From Xenorhabdus szentirmaii DSM 16338 (GTDB taxonomy: Bacteria > Pseudomonadota > Gammaproteobacteria > Enterobacterales > Enterobacteriaceae): DNA of 64,000 nt. The stretch is taken from the NCBI RefSeq assembly GCF_002632585.1, contig NZ_NIBV01000001.1, positions 1 through 64,000 on the forward strand, in the 5' to 3' direction. Under the pieces are notes generated by a model. That model did not search any database and was not told the origin of the DNA. It saw only the letters and a program-made list of their open reading frames with translations. The position numbers were made by a program, and so were the translations under genes. Every line of letters begins with the position of its first letter. Position 1 is the first letter of the stretch. This document shows positions 44,495 to 53,310 of this stretch, piece by piece.

Positions 44495-45106
44495 TTATTT
44501 TTTTGACAATGTTCTAGAGAACGTATCCACAATTGTTCGCGTCATTTGATCTATCTCGTAATTGAGAAAACTACCGATCTTAATTTTGCTGAGGTTAGTC
44601 ATTCTTAAGGTTTCAGGGATCAAGTTTAAAGCAATTGTCTTGTTTTCTTCATCAATGTCATTAATGGTTAAGCTACAACCATGAAGACCAATAAAACCTT
44701 TCAGGAAAAAATATTTAATATTGTCTTGAGGGATTTGAATAACTAACCGATACGTTTCACCGATTGCAGTAAATTCCAAGACTTCAGCCATTCCCTCTAT
44801 GTGCCCATAAAGACTATGCCCGCCATTCTCTTTATTCATCTGATGTGAGCGTTCGACATTCACCTCATCTCCAACAGAAAGAAACTTTAATGTTGTATTA
44901 TCAGCGGTGAAATCAGAGATATCAAAATAGACGCTATCTTGATTAAATTGGGTGACAGTCAGGCATGTGCCATCAATGGCTATACTCGCCCCGATTGTGG
45001 CATCATCAAAAAAATGATTTTCATTACTAACTGTTAATGTAACAAACCCATTGTTTTTTATTAGTGATAATACCTTTTCTGTACCTTGTACAATACCCGT
45101 ATACAT
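44495..45106 (-). CDS. Riboflavin synthase alpha-like protein (second-copy, operon-linked)
   Basis: 203 residues with two lumazine-binding barrels. The family start MYTGIVQG, GASIAIDGTCLTV and GHSLYGHIEG are kept in the first barrel; the second has KGFIGLHGCSLTI, IPETLRMTNL and EIDQMTRTIVDTF, close to E. coli riboflavin synthase. In the first barrel the usual ETLRxTNL segment reads SDFTADNTTLKFL, so one ligand-binding loop has diverged. It could be an active riboflavin synthase, make a flavin from another lumazine, or bind the pathway product like lumazine proteins. Last gene of the seven-gene operon. Confidence 0.85.
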   Translation of the reverse strand: MYTGIVQGTEKVLSLIKNNGFVTLTVSNENHFFDDATIGASIAIDGTCLTVTQFNQDSVYFDISDFTADNTTLKFLSVGDEVNVERSHQMNKENGGHSLYGHIEGMAEVLEFTAIGETYRLVIQIPQDNIKYFFLKGFIGLHGCSLTINDIDEENKTIALNLIPETLRMTNLSKIKIGSFLNYEIDQMTRTIVDTFSRTLSKK

Positions 45107-45109
45107 AAA

Positions 45110-45895
45110 CTATCCTTTTTTCTGAAGTAAGAATAATCCTGTTGAATAGGAAACCTTATGTTCGTTAGATAGATACTTATTATAGAGTAATTGATAAAAA
45201 TCGTTAACTGCCTTTTCTTGATCCAACTTAGAAAATTGCTGATATATAACAGAACCACTACCTAAATGCCAATCTCTGAAATCATCATAATTAGAAAAAT
45301 CAATAGCCTCTTCGATTCTGTAGCTTTTTAATATATTGAAGTCTTCAGTGAAAGCTTTAAACTTATCACTATTAAATCTATAATCATCAAAAACTACTGG
45401 CGGTGAGACAGGTGGATATTTCTCTCTTACAACATCGAGTACTTTCCCTTGAATATCTTTTTCACCGCTGAAGAAATTAAAATCAAAAGCACATGATAAA
45501 AATAGTTTACCATTCGGTTTCAAAAATTTAAAAATTTTATCTATTACTTCTTTCTCTTTTGGAATAAACCAATGTAAACAGGCGGCACAAATGATGACAT
45601 CATATAATTTCATTTCATAATTTTCGTAATTCAAAAAATCACTGACTATAAAATTAATCTTTTCATCTTTATGATTTTCACTTGCAAACTCAACCATATC
45701 CTGAGAAATATCAATACCGAGATAACTACTTAATTCATTATTTTTTATAAATTTTAGTGAATTTCCTGTTCCACAACCAATATCCAGGACATCGCCTTTT
45801 ATCTCAGAAAAGCCCAATAATAATTCTAAGCACTTTAACTGTAATTTTTTAGATGTGCGCTGATATCCTTCAGGTTTAAACCATACATTTTCCAT
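45110..45895 (-). CDS. SAM-dependent methyltransferase (class I)
   Basis: 261 residues. Motif I is DVLDIGCGTGNSLKF near residue 38; DVIICAACLHWF and FLKPNGKLFLSCAFDF are motifs of the Methyltransf_11/25 group. ATG 45895 has GAGGAG upstream. Placed between the BKACE and RibE-like genes in the operon, it probably methylates an N or O of the heterocyclic product; toxoflavin biosynthesis has a comparable methyltransferase beside GTP cyclohydrolase and deaminase genes. Confidence 0.88.
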   Translation of the reverse strand: MENVWFKPEGYQRTSKKLQLKCLELLLGFSEIKGDVLDIGCGTGNSLKFIKNNELSSYLGIDISQDMVEFASENHKDEKINFIVSDFLNYENYEMKLYDVIICAACLHWFIPKEKEVIDKIFKFLKPNGKLFLSCAFDFNFFSGEKDIQGKVLDVVREKYPPVSPPVVFDDYRFNSDKFKAFTEDFNILKSYRIEEAIDFSNYDDFRDWHLGSGSVIYQQFSKLDQEKAVNDFYQLLYNKYLSNEHKVSYSTGLFLLQKKG

Positions 45896-45913
45896 CACTA
45901 ACTCCTCAATACT

Positions 45914-46777
45914 TTACTGAAGCAACCCATAATGACCATGACCAGATGCCAATCCAAGTTTTTTCCTAACATCAGTAGGATGAGCTGGAGACATTTCTAA
46001 TTCATCTGCTAATCTAATAACTCTTTTAACCAAATTTTTATTAGATGCTAAAGTCGTTTTCTTTTTGTCATACCAAATATTATCTTCTAAGCCAATTCTA
46101 ACTCCGTATCCAGAAGATAAAGATAATGATGTGGCTTGTAATTGATAGCTCCCTAATCCCGCAAATGAACACGTCACATTATCGGGTATATTTGATAATA
46201 TTGCCGATATATTAGAAAAGCTGCTTTGCGCACCTGCAATATTACCAAGAAGAATATTGGCATAAACATGCTTTGGCAATAATTCTTTCTTTGCTAAAAA
46301 ATGAATATAATTAGCCATGCCAGTATCAAATATTTCAACTTCTGGCGATATTGATTTTTCTTTCATTGTCGCGGCCAGAAATTGTATTGTCTCTGGTGCA
46401 TTTACACTGGCTTGATTAATAAAGTTTAAAGAAGATAGGGTTAAGCTCCCCATATCAGGCTTGAGATTACCCTCTAATTGTAAAGGTAATGCTCGTTGAT
46501 GAGGATCAGATACGTTCCTTCCACTCAAAGAAACACAAATGATAATCTCTTTATTATACTCCCGAATCCCTGAAATTATTTTTCCATAAGCTTCATCGGA
46601 AACGATAGGTTGCCCTGTCACTTGATCTCTGGCATGAATATGCGCCATTGAAGCGCCGCATTCCGCTGCTTGTAATACATCCTCAACTATTTCACTTACA
46701 GAAATAGGGACATGTTTATTGGTTTTTTTCGTCGGTATCATTCCTGTTGGTGCAAAATTTAATATAAACTCTCCCAT
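45914..46777 (-). CDS. BKACE (DUF849) beta-keto acid cleavage enzyme
   Basis: 287 residues, a TIM barrel that with Zn2+ and acetyl-CoA cleaves beta-keto acids. The Zn ligands HIHARD (HxH) and a later Glu in RIGLEDNIWY fit the family, as does the C-terminal EMSPAHPTDVRKKLGL. Substrate cannot be predicted from sequence by eye. A BKACE next to riboflavin-type genes is unusual and suggests that the pathway consumes or makes a keto-acid unit. ATG 46777 has GAGGG upstream. Confidence 0.87.
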   Translation of the reverse strand: MGEFILNFAPTGMIPTKKTNKHVPISVSEIVEDVLQAAECGASMAHIHARDQVTGQPIVSDEAYGKIISGIREYNKEIIICVSLSGRNVSDPHQRALPLQLEGNLKPDMGSLTLSSLNFINQASVNAPETIQFLAATMKEKSISPEVEIFDTGMANYIHFLAKKELLPKHVYANILLGNIAGAQSSFSNISAILSNIPDNVTCSFAGLGSYQLQATSLSLSSGYGVRIGLEDNIWYDKKKTTLASNKNLVKRVIRLADELEMSPAHPTDVRKKLGLASGHGHYGLLQ

Positions 46778-46785
46778 AAATACCC

Positions 46786-47385
46786 TCACTGATTAATATT
46801 TATTGTATGAGATTTCTTTTCAACTTTACTTTTTAAATATTCTCTATTTTCTTTAGTGACATAAACTCCAGTTGGAATAACTTCATTGACATTTACACCA
46901 TTAAGTGTCAAGCAATCAACTTTTTCCGGATTATTTGTTATCAAGTCCACTGAATTAATATTTAATGCTTTCAACATTAAGACAGCATCATCAAAACTTC
47001 TCAAATCATCTTCATAACCTAAAATTTCATTAGCCGTAAATGTGTCAATGCCTTTACTTTGCAAATCATAAGCATCTATTTTTGGATATAACCCAATGCC
47101 TCTTCCTTCTTGTCGTAAATATATGATTATCCCATTGCCTTTGAAATCTATTTTTCTTATGGCTTCTTGTAACTGAAAACCACAATCACACCGATGAGAA
47201 CCAAAAACATCGCCGGTTAAGCATTCTGAATGGATTCTTATTAAAACTGGATGTTCTCTTTCTAATTCACCGATACTAATTGCAAAATGCTCACTATCCA
47301 AACCTGAAAAAGTGATAAACCTAGTTTCTTTGGATGTATTTTCAATTGGAATAATAACACTATTTCTTACTCTAATCTCTTTCAT
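46786..47385 (-). CDS. ribA: GTP cyclohydrolase II (operon-linked RibA)
   Basis: 199 residues. The Zn-binding cysteines (HSECLTG, SHRCDCGFQL) and the GTP-binding RQEGRGIGL and LITNNPEKV motifs are intact, so it should be active. It opens GTP to 2,5-diamino-6-ribosylaminopyrimidinone phosphate plus formate and pyrophosphate. It is free-standing, not fused to RibB. ATG 47385 overlaps the RibD stop (TAATG). Being inside an accessory operon, it probably supplies precursor for a secondary pathway rather than for housekeeping riboflavin. Confidence 0.93.
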   Translation of the reverse strand: MKEIRVRNSVIIPIENTSKETRFITFSGLDSEHFAISIGELEREHPVLIRIHSECLTGDVFGSHRCDCGFQLQEAIRKIDFKGNGIIIYLRQEGRGIGLYPKIDAYDLQSKGIDTFTANEILGYEDDLRSFDDAVLMLKALNINSVDLITNNPEKVDCLTLNGVNVNEVIPTGVYVTKENREYLKSKVEKKSHTININQ

Positions 47386-47825
47386 TAATTTCTCCACAAA
47401 TATTTACTAAGAAAAGCTTCTGTTTCTTCTTTTATTAATCCCACATGGGTACAAATACCTTTTAAGCGCAATATATCAATACCTTTTCCATTGTTTTTAG
47501 AATGTGTATCTATCATACTGACAAAAACCTTTCTAAAATTACACTTAATGATACTGTCCACACAAGGAGGGGTTTTACCATAAAAACAGCATGGTTCTAA
47601 CGTGATATAAATATTACATTCATTCAATGATAACTGAGATGTTATATTTTTTATTGCCATGATTTCTGCATGATCACCACCATATTTTTGCGTAAACCCT
47701 TTTCCTATAATGATATCTTTATGTGTAATTACAGCTCCGACAGGAGGATTTGGCAAACACACCGGTAGAGCTTTTTTTGATTCACTTAATGCTGCCCTCA
47801 TAAAATGCTTATCTAAATCTCTCAA
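47385..47825 (-). CDS. ribD: RibD-type pyrimidine deaminase domain, without reductase
   Basis: 146 residues. The zinc-deaminase signature is complete: DHAEIMA and PCCFYGKTPPC, with PNPPVGAVI ahead. Normal RibD is ~367 residues because a reductase follows; that half is absent and nothing else in the operon supplies it. It would turn the RibA product into 5-amino-6-(ribosylamino)uracil phosphate and stop there. The start is TTG at 47825 with GAGG 9 bases upstream; an ATG 24 bases later is possible. Confidence 0.9.
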   Translation of the reverse strand: MRDLDKHFMRAALSESKKALPVCLPNPPVGAVITHKDIIIGKGFTQKYGGDHAEIMAIKNITSQLSLNECNIYITLEPCCFYGKTPPCVDSIIKCNFRKVFVSMIDTHSKNNGKGIDILRLKGICTHVGLIKEETEAFLSKYLWRN

Positions 47826-49175
47826 TTAAACAACCTCACTTTTAATAAAAAATGAATTAATAAAAGGAATCAAAAGTAAAATGCATACTATTGATATATA
47901 AACATATAAATACATTAAACCATTTTCATTAAAATTTATTACAGTAGATAATAACGCAGGTATCGATTGACCAAGCATAGCATTTAATTGCATTACTGAA
48001 TTGTTTAATGTATTGGCTTTATATAAGTCTTCTTTTTTTATTTCATAAAAAGCAACCGATGAATAACCTAAGAACTGGAATGATCTTGCTATGCCGTGCA
48101 TGAAGCATAAAAAATAAACAAATATTGCATCATTATATATTTCTCCATTCAAAAAACATAAAACAGAGAAGAAGGTCATAAAAGACGATACGGCAAAATA
48201 AAACTTGACGTTCTTTGTTTTAGATAAAATCCGAGCAGCTATCGGTTTGGCTAAAATATTCCCGATAAAAATAAAAACAATGCAAATCCCACTCATTAGA
48301 GGGGTATAGTTAAAAATAGAAATCAATGATAAAACCAAAAAAACAGGGAAGCAATAAATAGCAACTCTAAAAAAACCACCATAAACAATATTCATTTTAA
48401 AGAAATGATTCGATAATAAATTAGAATCAAGTATTTTATTCTTACACTTTATAATAAGGTGTAGAAATAAAAATGCAGCACAAACCGATAACAATGCTAA
48501 AGTAATATAATCATTAGTTGCAAGTGCAAAAAAAGAAAAAATAGAGAATACCAACCCAAACCAAATTGAATATGATAAAAGATCAACCTTGTCGCTATCT
48601 TTAAATATCACCCGTTCATTTGATAACCATTTTATAGATATCATCAAAATAAATAATGACAATATTAAAATGAGATAAAAGATAAATCTCCAACTGTAAT
48701 TTTGGGTTATATACCCACCAATAATCGGCGCTACAACAGGAGCAAAAAGCGCTGGAAAAATTAAGTATGTCATTACAATAGGAATATTTTCTCTTTTTGT
48801 TTTTCCTAACACGAGTGTTCTGCCTATAGGAACAACTAAAGCGCTGCCAAAGCCTTGCAGTATTCTACTTATAGATAAGTGATAAATATTATCACTGATA
48901 CTACATAAAAAAGAGGCTATGAAAAAAATCATCATTCCCAGAATGAATTTTTTTTTCGCACTTGTTCTGGAAAAAAAATTTACACTAAGAGGCGTAAATA
49001 TTGCTAACGAGAAAATATAAGACGCTATTGAAATCGTCGCTATTCCTATCGGAACATTCAAATCATGTGAAATATCTATCAAAACCGGAGTGAAGATGGT
49101 TGCATCCAAAACCTCTAAAAAAAATGCAGCGGATACAATAAAGATATCTATCTTATTATTAATACTTCGACTCAT
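47826..49175 (-). CDS. MFS drug-type exporter of the rib-like operon
   Basis: 449 residues, 12-14 membrane helices. The MFS loop SRILQGFGSALVVPIGRTLVLG (motif C-like region) is typical of DHA1/DHA2 exporters. Placed second in the operon between the GGT-like and RibD genes, it most likely exports the product and gives self-protection. AT-rich like the rest of the operon. Confidence 0.88.
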   Translation of the reverse strand: MSRSINNKIDIFIVSAAFFLEVLDATIFTPVLIDISHDLNVPIGIATISIASYIFSLAIFTPLSVNFFSRTSAKKKFILGMMIFFIASFLCSISDNIYHLSISRILQGFGSALVVPIGRTLVLGKTKRENIPIVMTYLIFPALFAPVVAPIIGGYITQNYSWRFIFYLILILSLFILMISIKWLSNERVIFKDSDKVDLLSYSIWFGLVFSIFSFFALATNDYITLALLSVCAAFLFLHLIIKCKNKILDSNLLSNHFFKMNIVYGGFFRVAIYCFPVFLVLSLISIFNYTPLMSGICIVFIFIGNILAKPIAARILSKTKNVKFYFAVSSFMTFFSVLCFLNGEIYNDAIFVYFLCFMHGIARSFQFLGYSSVAFYEIKKEDLYKANTLNNSVMQLNAMLGQSIPALLSTVINFNENGLMYLYVYISIVCILLLIPFINSFFIKSEVV

Positions 49176-49176
49176 T

Positions 49177-50697
49177 TTAATAACCTAATGCTATGCCATG
49201 ACCTCTGGGGTCTGATACGGAAAAAAGTAACCCTGTTTTTTTATTAATACCTGCAAGTTGAACTACGCCTAATTTATTACTAAGACCTTCAATACTCGTA
49301 AATAAATCATCAACGCCCTTTTTTTCTGTTAAATATGTGACTTTATTCGTTTTTGCATGATACCCCAAATTAGCGAACCTAGGCTCGGCCACCGCCTCAT
49401 GAGGCTGAAATTTCTCAGCAATTATTTTGTTGATTACAAAAGATAAAGTTTGGGATTGAACGGGGCCACCCGCGGTTCCTATCACAAAATTCATATCATC
49501 TGATTCTACAATAATGCAATTATTAGTATGTTTTACCGGGGATTGGCTCTTAAAATCCTCTTTTTTTCCTTTTTCATTAAAAGCATAACATCGATTGGAC
49601 AATAAAATACCTGTATTTTCCACCTCAAAAAGTGCTCCTAATGGAGTGAAAATTGAATTAGTGATACCAATCAAATCACCCGATTGATTCACGCCAGCAA
49701 TAAAAATAGTATGGCTTTGCTTATGCCTGATATCTCTTTCATCTAAAAATTCATTTTCAGCCTTATCATATAAGGCTCTGGCTATTTCGTTGATCTTGTC
49801 TTCATAATTTACTATATCAGATTTTATACAATCTGCTGCATCCTCTACATAGGGTGTTAATTTACAAATACTTTTGTAATCTATGTTTTTAGATTCCATA
49901 AAAAACATTTCATAGATTTTCAAAAATAAAAATAATTCCCTCCAAGGACTATTTGCACCATGACAAAATACCTGACTACCCAAGAAATTGATTTTTTTAA
50001 CTTCACTATAATTAGGTTGGAAATCTATATAGTCGGATTCATCATATAATCCTTTATCATATTTTGCCAATTGATGATAAACCTCATCACCCAACTTGCC
50101 GGTATAAAGATCCATAAATCCAACTTGAGAGATTCTTTTTATTGTATGAATCAGTGAATGATTTATACGTTGTTCACCAGCAAATAATCGCTCCCATTCA
50201 CTTATCGTTGTCATTGGTGAAAACTCTGATTTTGCTTTATCGAATAGCGATTCCAAGCCGGGTAATTTGATAAACCCTTTGTTAAAATCATCTCTATTTA
50301 AGCCTTCTACAATTCTCACTAAGTCAATATTCTCTTCCTTGACTAACGTATCAAATGCATAAGGCGCGCCATAAACCATTGTACTATAAACCCCTCGCCT
50401 TGGAATGGCATCCAATCCTTTCTCTTGATAAGACTCTCGGTTTTGATACTTGCCCGTTTTTCCAGTTCCATTAATAATAGATATTCTGCCTTTATTTTTT
50501 TTTATTATTATCGCATCTCCACCAAGACCACATAGATGTGGCAAATTAAAAAATAGAGATATTCCAATTTTTATTGCACCACTATATAAACAAAAACGGT
50601 CCTTTCCCTCCATTAGGCATTCATTTATTCCTGATAAAGTTGATTTATAATGAGGTGATGAGAAACAAACAGAATGACCAAAAGCGATATTAGACAC
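49177..50697 (-). CDS. Gamma-glutamyltransferase-family enzyme (cytosolic)
   Basis: 506 residues of the Ntn-hydrolase GGT fold. Visible: LCGLGGDAIII, the probable nucleophile Thr330 in SHTIFIAGVNQSGD (spacing to the following Gly fits the family), and near the C-terminus GTAGGPVQSQTL, EPRFANLG and SDPRGHGIALGY. No signal peptide, whereas most GGTs are periplasmic. It may self-cleave at Thr330. It starts the operon (GTG at 50697, AAGG upstream). Possible roles: transferring or removing a gamma-glutamyl group from an intermediate, or amide hydrolysis. Confidence 0.85.
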   Translation of the reverse strand: MSNIAFGHSVCFSSPHYKSTLSGINECLMEGKDRFCLYSGAIKIGISLFFNLPHLCGLGGDAIIIKKNKGRISIINGTGKTGKYQNRESYQEKGLDAIPRRGVYSTMVYGAPYAFDTLVKEENIDLVRIVEGLNRDDFNKGFIKLPGLESLFDKAKSEFSPMTTISEWERLFAGEQRINHSLIHTIKRISQVGFMDLYTGKLGDEVYHQLAKYDKGLYDESDYIDFQPNYSEVKKINFLGSQVFCHGANSPWRELFLFLKIYEMFFMESKNIDYKSICKLTPYVEDAADCIKSDIVNYEDKINEIARALYDKAENEFLDERDIRHKQSHTIFIAGVNQSGDLIGITNSIFTPLGALFEVENTGILLSNRCYAFNEKGKKEDFKSQSPVKHTNNCIIVESDDMNFVIGTAGGPVQSQTLSFVINKIIAEKFQPHEAVAEPRFANLGYHAKTNKVTYLTEKKGVDDLFTSIEGLSNKLGVVQLAGINKKTGLLFSVSDPRGHGIALGY

Positions 50698-51060
50698 TAC
50701 GCATTACCTTATTTAATTAATACTAATGATAGAATAGGTGATAATACAAATATACCTTTATTTAATTAGACAATATCACGAATAGTCGAGCAGACAATAT
50801 CAACAAAACAAATTCCGTGAGAAACCTCTCAAATAAATAAAAAAATTAACAATATTATAATAACACCCAAAATATAACACATCACTAATAAAAATTAAGA
50901 AATAAATTAAAACCATGAGGTTAAAATAAGATGCAATATAAATAGTCCCATAGTGATTAATTAATTATATTATGACATTATTTTTAATTAAAAACCTTGA
51001 CACGAATCCTTTGCTATTGAATAGTACACATTTAATCCTCTAATAAAAATGGATATTTGA
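50698..51060. other. Divergent promoter region between the GGT-like and Tsx-like genes
   Basis: 363 very AT-rich bases. On the plus strand TTGACA (50997-51002) with a 17-base gap to AATAGT (51020-51025) could drive the Tsx-like gene. No FMN riboswitch (RFN) was found upstream of the rib-like operon. Nothing else seen. Confidence 0.5.
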
Positions 51061-51918
51061 ATGTTATTTTTCATTGATAAACATATAATTAGAAACCTCT
51101 ATTTTCTCTTTGAGACGCGTTATAGAAAAAAATCAATATTACATACTCTAAAAACCACCACTTCAAACTTAGTCAGTTTATTAATGATATTATTGCTTAC
51201 GGCAAATAATGCCCAAGCAAAAGGCTTTGTCAATTACCAATCCATTGACACCAGCCTTTATTTCCAATTTGAAAACAAAATCGATCCCCCAAAAACCATC
51301 TCCCCCATTATAGAGGCGTTTGGCGATTATAAAATCGGTGATATGTATGTCTACAGCATTTGGCAAAATTCACTGCAACATGATTATAACGGAGATAAAA
51401 GCACCTATTACTATAAATTTGTTCCCCGACTCAGTGCCAGCAAAATCACAGGATATGATCTCTCTTATGGGCCATTGAAGGATGTGTTATTTTCTCAATG
51501 GATCGCCAAAACCAAAAACATAAAGCACGACTATTTCCTTGGGGTCAGCCTTGATTGGCAAGTCGCTGATTTCAGTTGGCTGCGCACTATCTTTTATTTT
51601 GAAAATAACGCCAAAGGCAGTTGGAACGATCAGCGTATTCATATTGATTATGGAGTGCCTTTCAATAACCGATTGGGCGATTTTCGTATCGTCGGCACGC
51701 TCGATTACACATTGGGGCGACGAGATAACCCTGAGATGATCGAATTCAAACCTGAGCTGCACTATGACTTAGGCAAACAATTGGGGTATGAATCAGGTCA
51801 TCTATGGACGGGGGTTGTTGTGACTCTTGGTAAAAATAAGTACAAAATTAAAGATTCTCCTTACTTCCGCACAAATCAATTTAGCTATGGGATGTTTATT
51901 CGATACAGCTTTTTCTAA
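51061..51918 (+). CDS. Tsx-like nucleoside-specific outer membrane channel
   Basis: 285 residues. An N-terminal signal (LVSLLMILLLTANNAQA, cleavage before KGFVNY) and a beta-barrel body. The pattern FEFGDYKIGD..., WLRTIFYFENNAKGSWNDQRI, FKPELHYDLGK and the C-terminal YSFF ending in Phe fit the Tsx/OmpK family, which passes nucleosides. The long N-terminal leader (about 40 residues before the hydrophobic core) may mean the real start is later. It lies upstream of an MFS and a RutA-like oxygenase in one direction. Confidence 0.82.
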   Translation: MLFFIDKHIIRNLYFLFETRYRKKSILHTLKTTTSNLVSLLMILLLTANNAQAKGFVNYQSIDTSLYFQFENKIDPPKTISPIIEAFGDYKIGDMYVYSIWQNSLQHDYNGDKSTYYYKFVPRLSASKITGYDLSYGPLKDVLFSQWIAKTKNIKHDYFLGVSLDWQVADFSWLRTIFYFENNAKGSWNDQRIHIDYGVPFNNRLGDFRIVGTLDYTLGRRDNPEMIEFKPELHYDLGKQLGYESGHLWTGVVVTLGKNKYKIKDSPYFRTNQFSYGMFIRYSFF

Positions 51919-51972
51919 TAAACACTTAAAATAGTGCCGTTTTTAATGGTTTATATCCTTGATGAGGTCACA

Positions 51973-53250
51973 ATGTCCAACCAACACGACAAATTCGGAC
52001 GTACTTATCAGTGGTTTTTGCTGATACTTTTAGGCATGGTCTATTTTTTATCCACAGCAACAACCTTTACGTCACTCGGTGTTGTCTTGCCAAGTATGAT
52101 TGCTGAACTGGATTGGAGCTGGACTAATGCAGGCCTGGGTTTCACTTTGCTTGGCCTGACATGCGGGCTGTCCAGTTTCCTGCCAACCGTATTTATACGC
52201 AAAGTTGGGATTCGCTTTACGCTATTTATCGGCTTACTGATTTTTTTGGCAGGTTTTTATCATCTTTATAACACTCACGAAATTTCATCCTATTTTATCG
52301 GCACAGCGCTGATTGGTGTTGGTTTTACCTTTTTAGCTACCGTACCGGGCACTTATGTCATTTCACGTTTGTACGAAAAACAATCCCTTGCCTTTGGGTT
52401 TTATTTTACGATTGGTGGATTGGGTGGCGTGATTGGCCCATGGATCTATTTTCTGGCAACCCGAGTCTGGGGCACATGGCGGATGCACTGGATGATTTCC
52501 GCAATTGTGCTGACTATTTTCGTTATCCTGACAATTATTACACTTCAGGAAGGAAAACGGGAAATCGCCCATGCCAAGGCGGTGAATCAAAAACATAACA
52601 GTCAGGATACTCCCAGCATTTATCGCACTAAGCAGCACTGGACGGTGCACCAAGCATTGCGGACATGGCAATTTTATATCATCGCAGCAAGTTACACAGC
52701 CTTTTTATGGTGCGGTATTACGGTCAATAGTTTTGCCGTTGCCCATATTATCGAAAATGGTTTCAGTGAAGCCATTGCCGCAGGGTTATTGAGTTCAATG
52801 GCCTTTATCAATGCCTTTTCCCGATTAGCCGGTGGTGCAATCGGTGAATGGGTCGATCCCAAAAAATTACTGATTGGTAGCCTGACTATGATTATTTTCG
52901 GGCTGATTGCATTGAGTATCGCTTCGTCATGGGTATTTCTAATTACATTCGCCCTATGTGTCGGCATGGGATATGGCGTAACTTTTCTCGCGTCCAGTGT
53001 GTTGCTGGCTAATTATTTTGGCCGTAAGCCTTATCTGGAACTGTTTTCAATCATGAATCTGATTTCCACGTTGGCTTGTCTGGCCCCTTTCTTTACCGGC
53101 GCCATTAAAGATTATTCCGGCAGTTTCACTTCCGCATTTTTAATCATCATTATTCCTGTAGTTATTGTTATTGTCGCCACTTTGATGATGAAGCCGCCTG
53201 TTCAGAAACTGAGAAAACCATCTGAGCATGACGTTCAATTTACTGAATAG
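51973..53250 (+). CDS. MFS transporter
   Basis: 425 residues, 12 membrane helices, related to oxalate/formate- or monocarboxylate-type MFS proteins (FGFYFTIGGLGGVIGPW, LAGGAIGEWVDPKKL). ATG 51973 has GAGG upstream. It lies between the outer membrane channel and an oxygenase and probably imports their substrate. Confidence 0.85.
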   Translation: MSNQHDKFGRTYQWFLLILLGMVYFLSTATTFTSLGVVLPSMIAELDWSWTNAGLGFTLLGLTCGLSSFLPTVFIRKVGIRFTLFIGLLIFLAGFYHLYNTHEISSYFIGTALIGVGFTFLATVPGTYVISRLYEKQSLAFGFYFTIGGLGGVIGPWIYFLATRVWGTWRMHWMISAIVLTIFVILTIITLQEGKREIAHAKAVNQKHNSQDTPSIYRTKQHWTVHQALRTWQFYIIAASYTAFLWCGITVNSFAVAHIIENGFSEAIAAGLLSSMAFINAFSRLAGGAIGEWVDPKKLLIGSLTMIIFGLIALSIASSWVFLITFALCVGMGYGVTFLASSVLLANYFGRKPYLELFSIMNLISTLACLAPFFTGAIKDYSGSFTSAFLIIIIPVVIVIVATLMMKPPVQKLRKPSEHDVQFTE

Positions 53251-53310
53251 GGATCAATTTATTATATAGAAGTCAACGAACTGAAATAACTCACAAACAA
53301 GGAAATGATC

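Noticed and set aside
49690..49730. Loss of the catalytic Thr in the GGT-like protein
   Set aside because: A first alignment on the His put Gln-Ser at the nucleophile; counting back from the conserved Gly places Thr330 of SHTIFIAG exactly at the nucleophile position, as in the cytosolic YwrD-like subgroup.
44495..50697. Assignment of the rib-like operon to toxoflavin biosynthesis
   Set aside because: GTP cyclohydrolase II, deaminase, methyltransferase and exporter fit, but no ToxC (WD-repeat) or ToxD-like gene is present, and BKACE, RibE-like and GGT genes have no place in that pathway.
50698..50900. FMN riboswitch upstream of the rib-like operon
   Set aside because: The leader is AT-rich and lacks the conserved GC-rich RFN segments.
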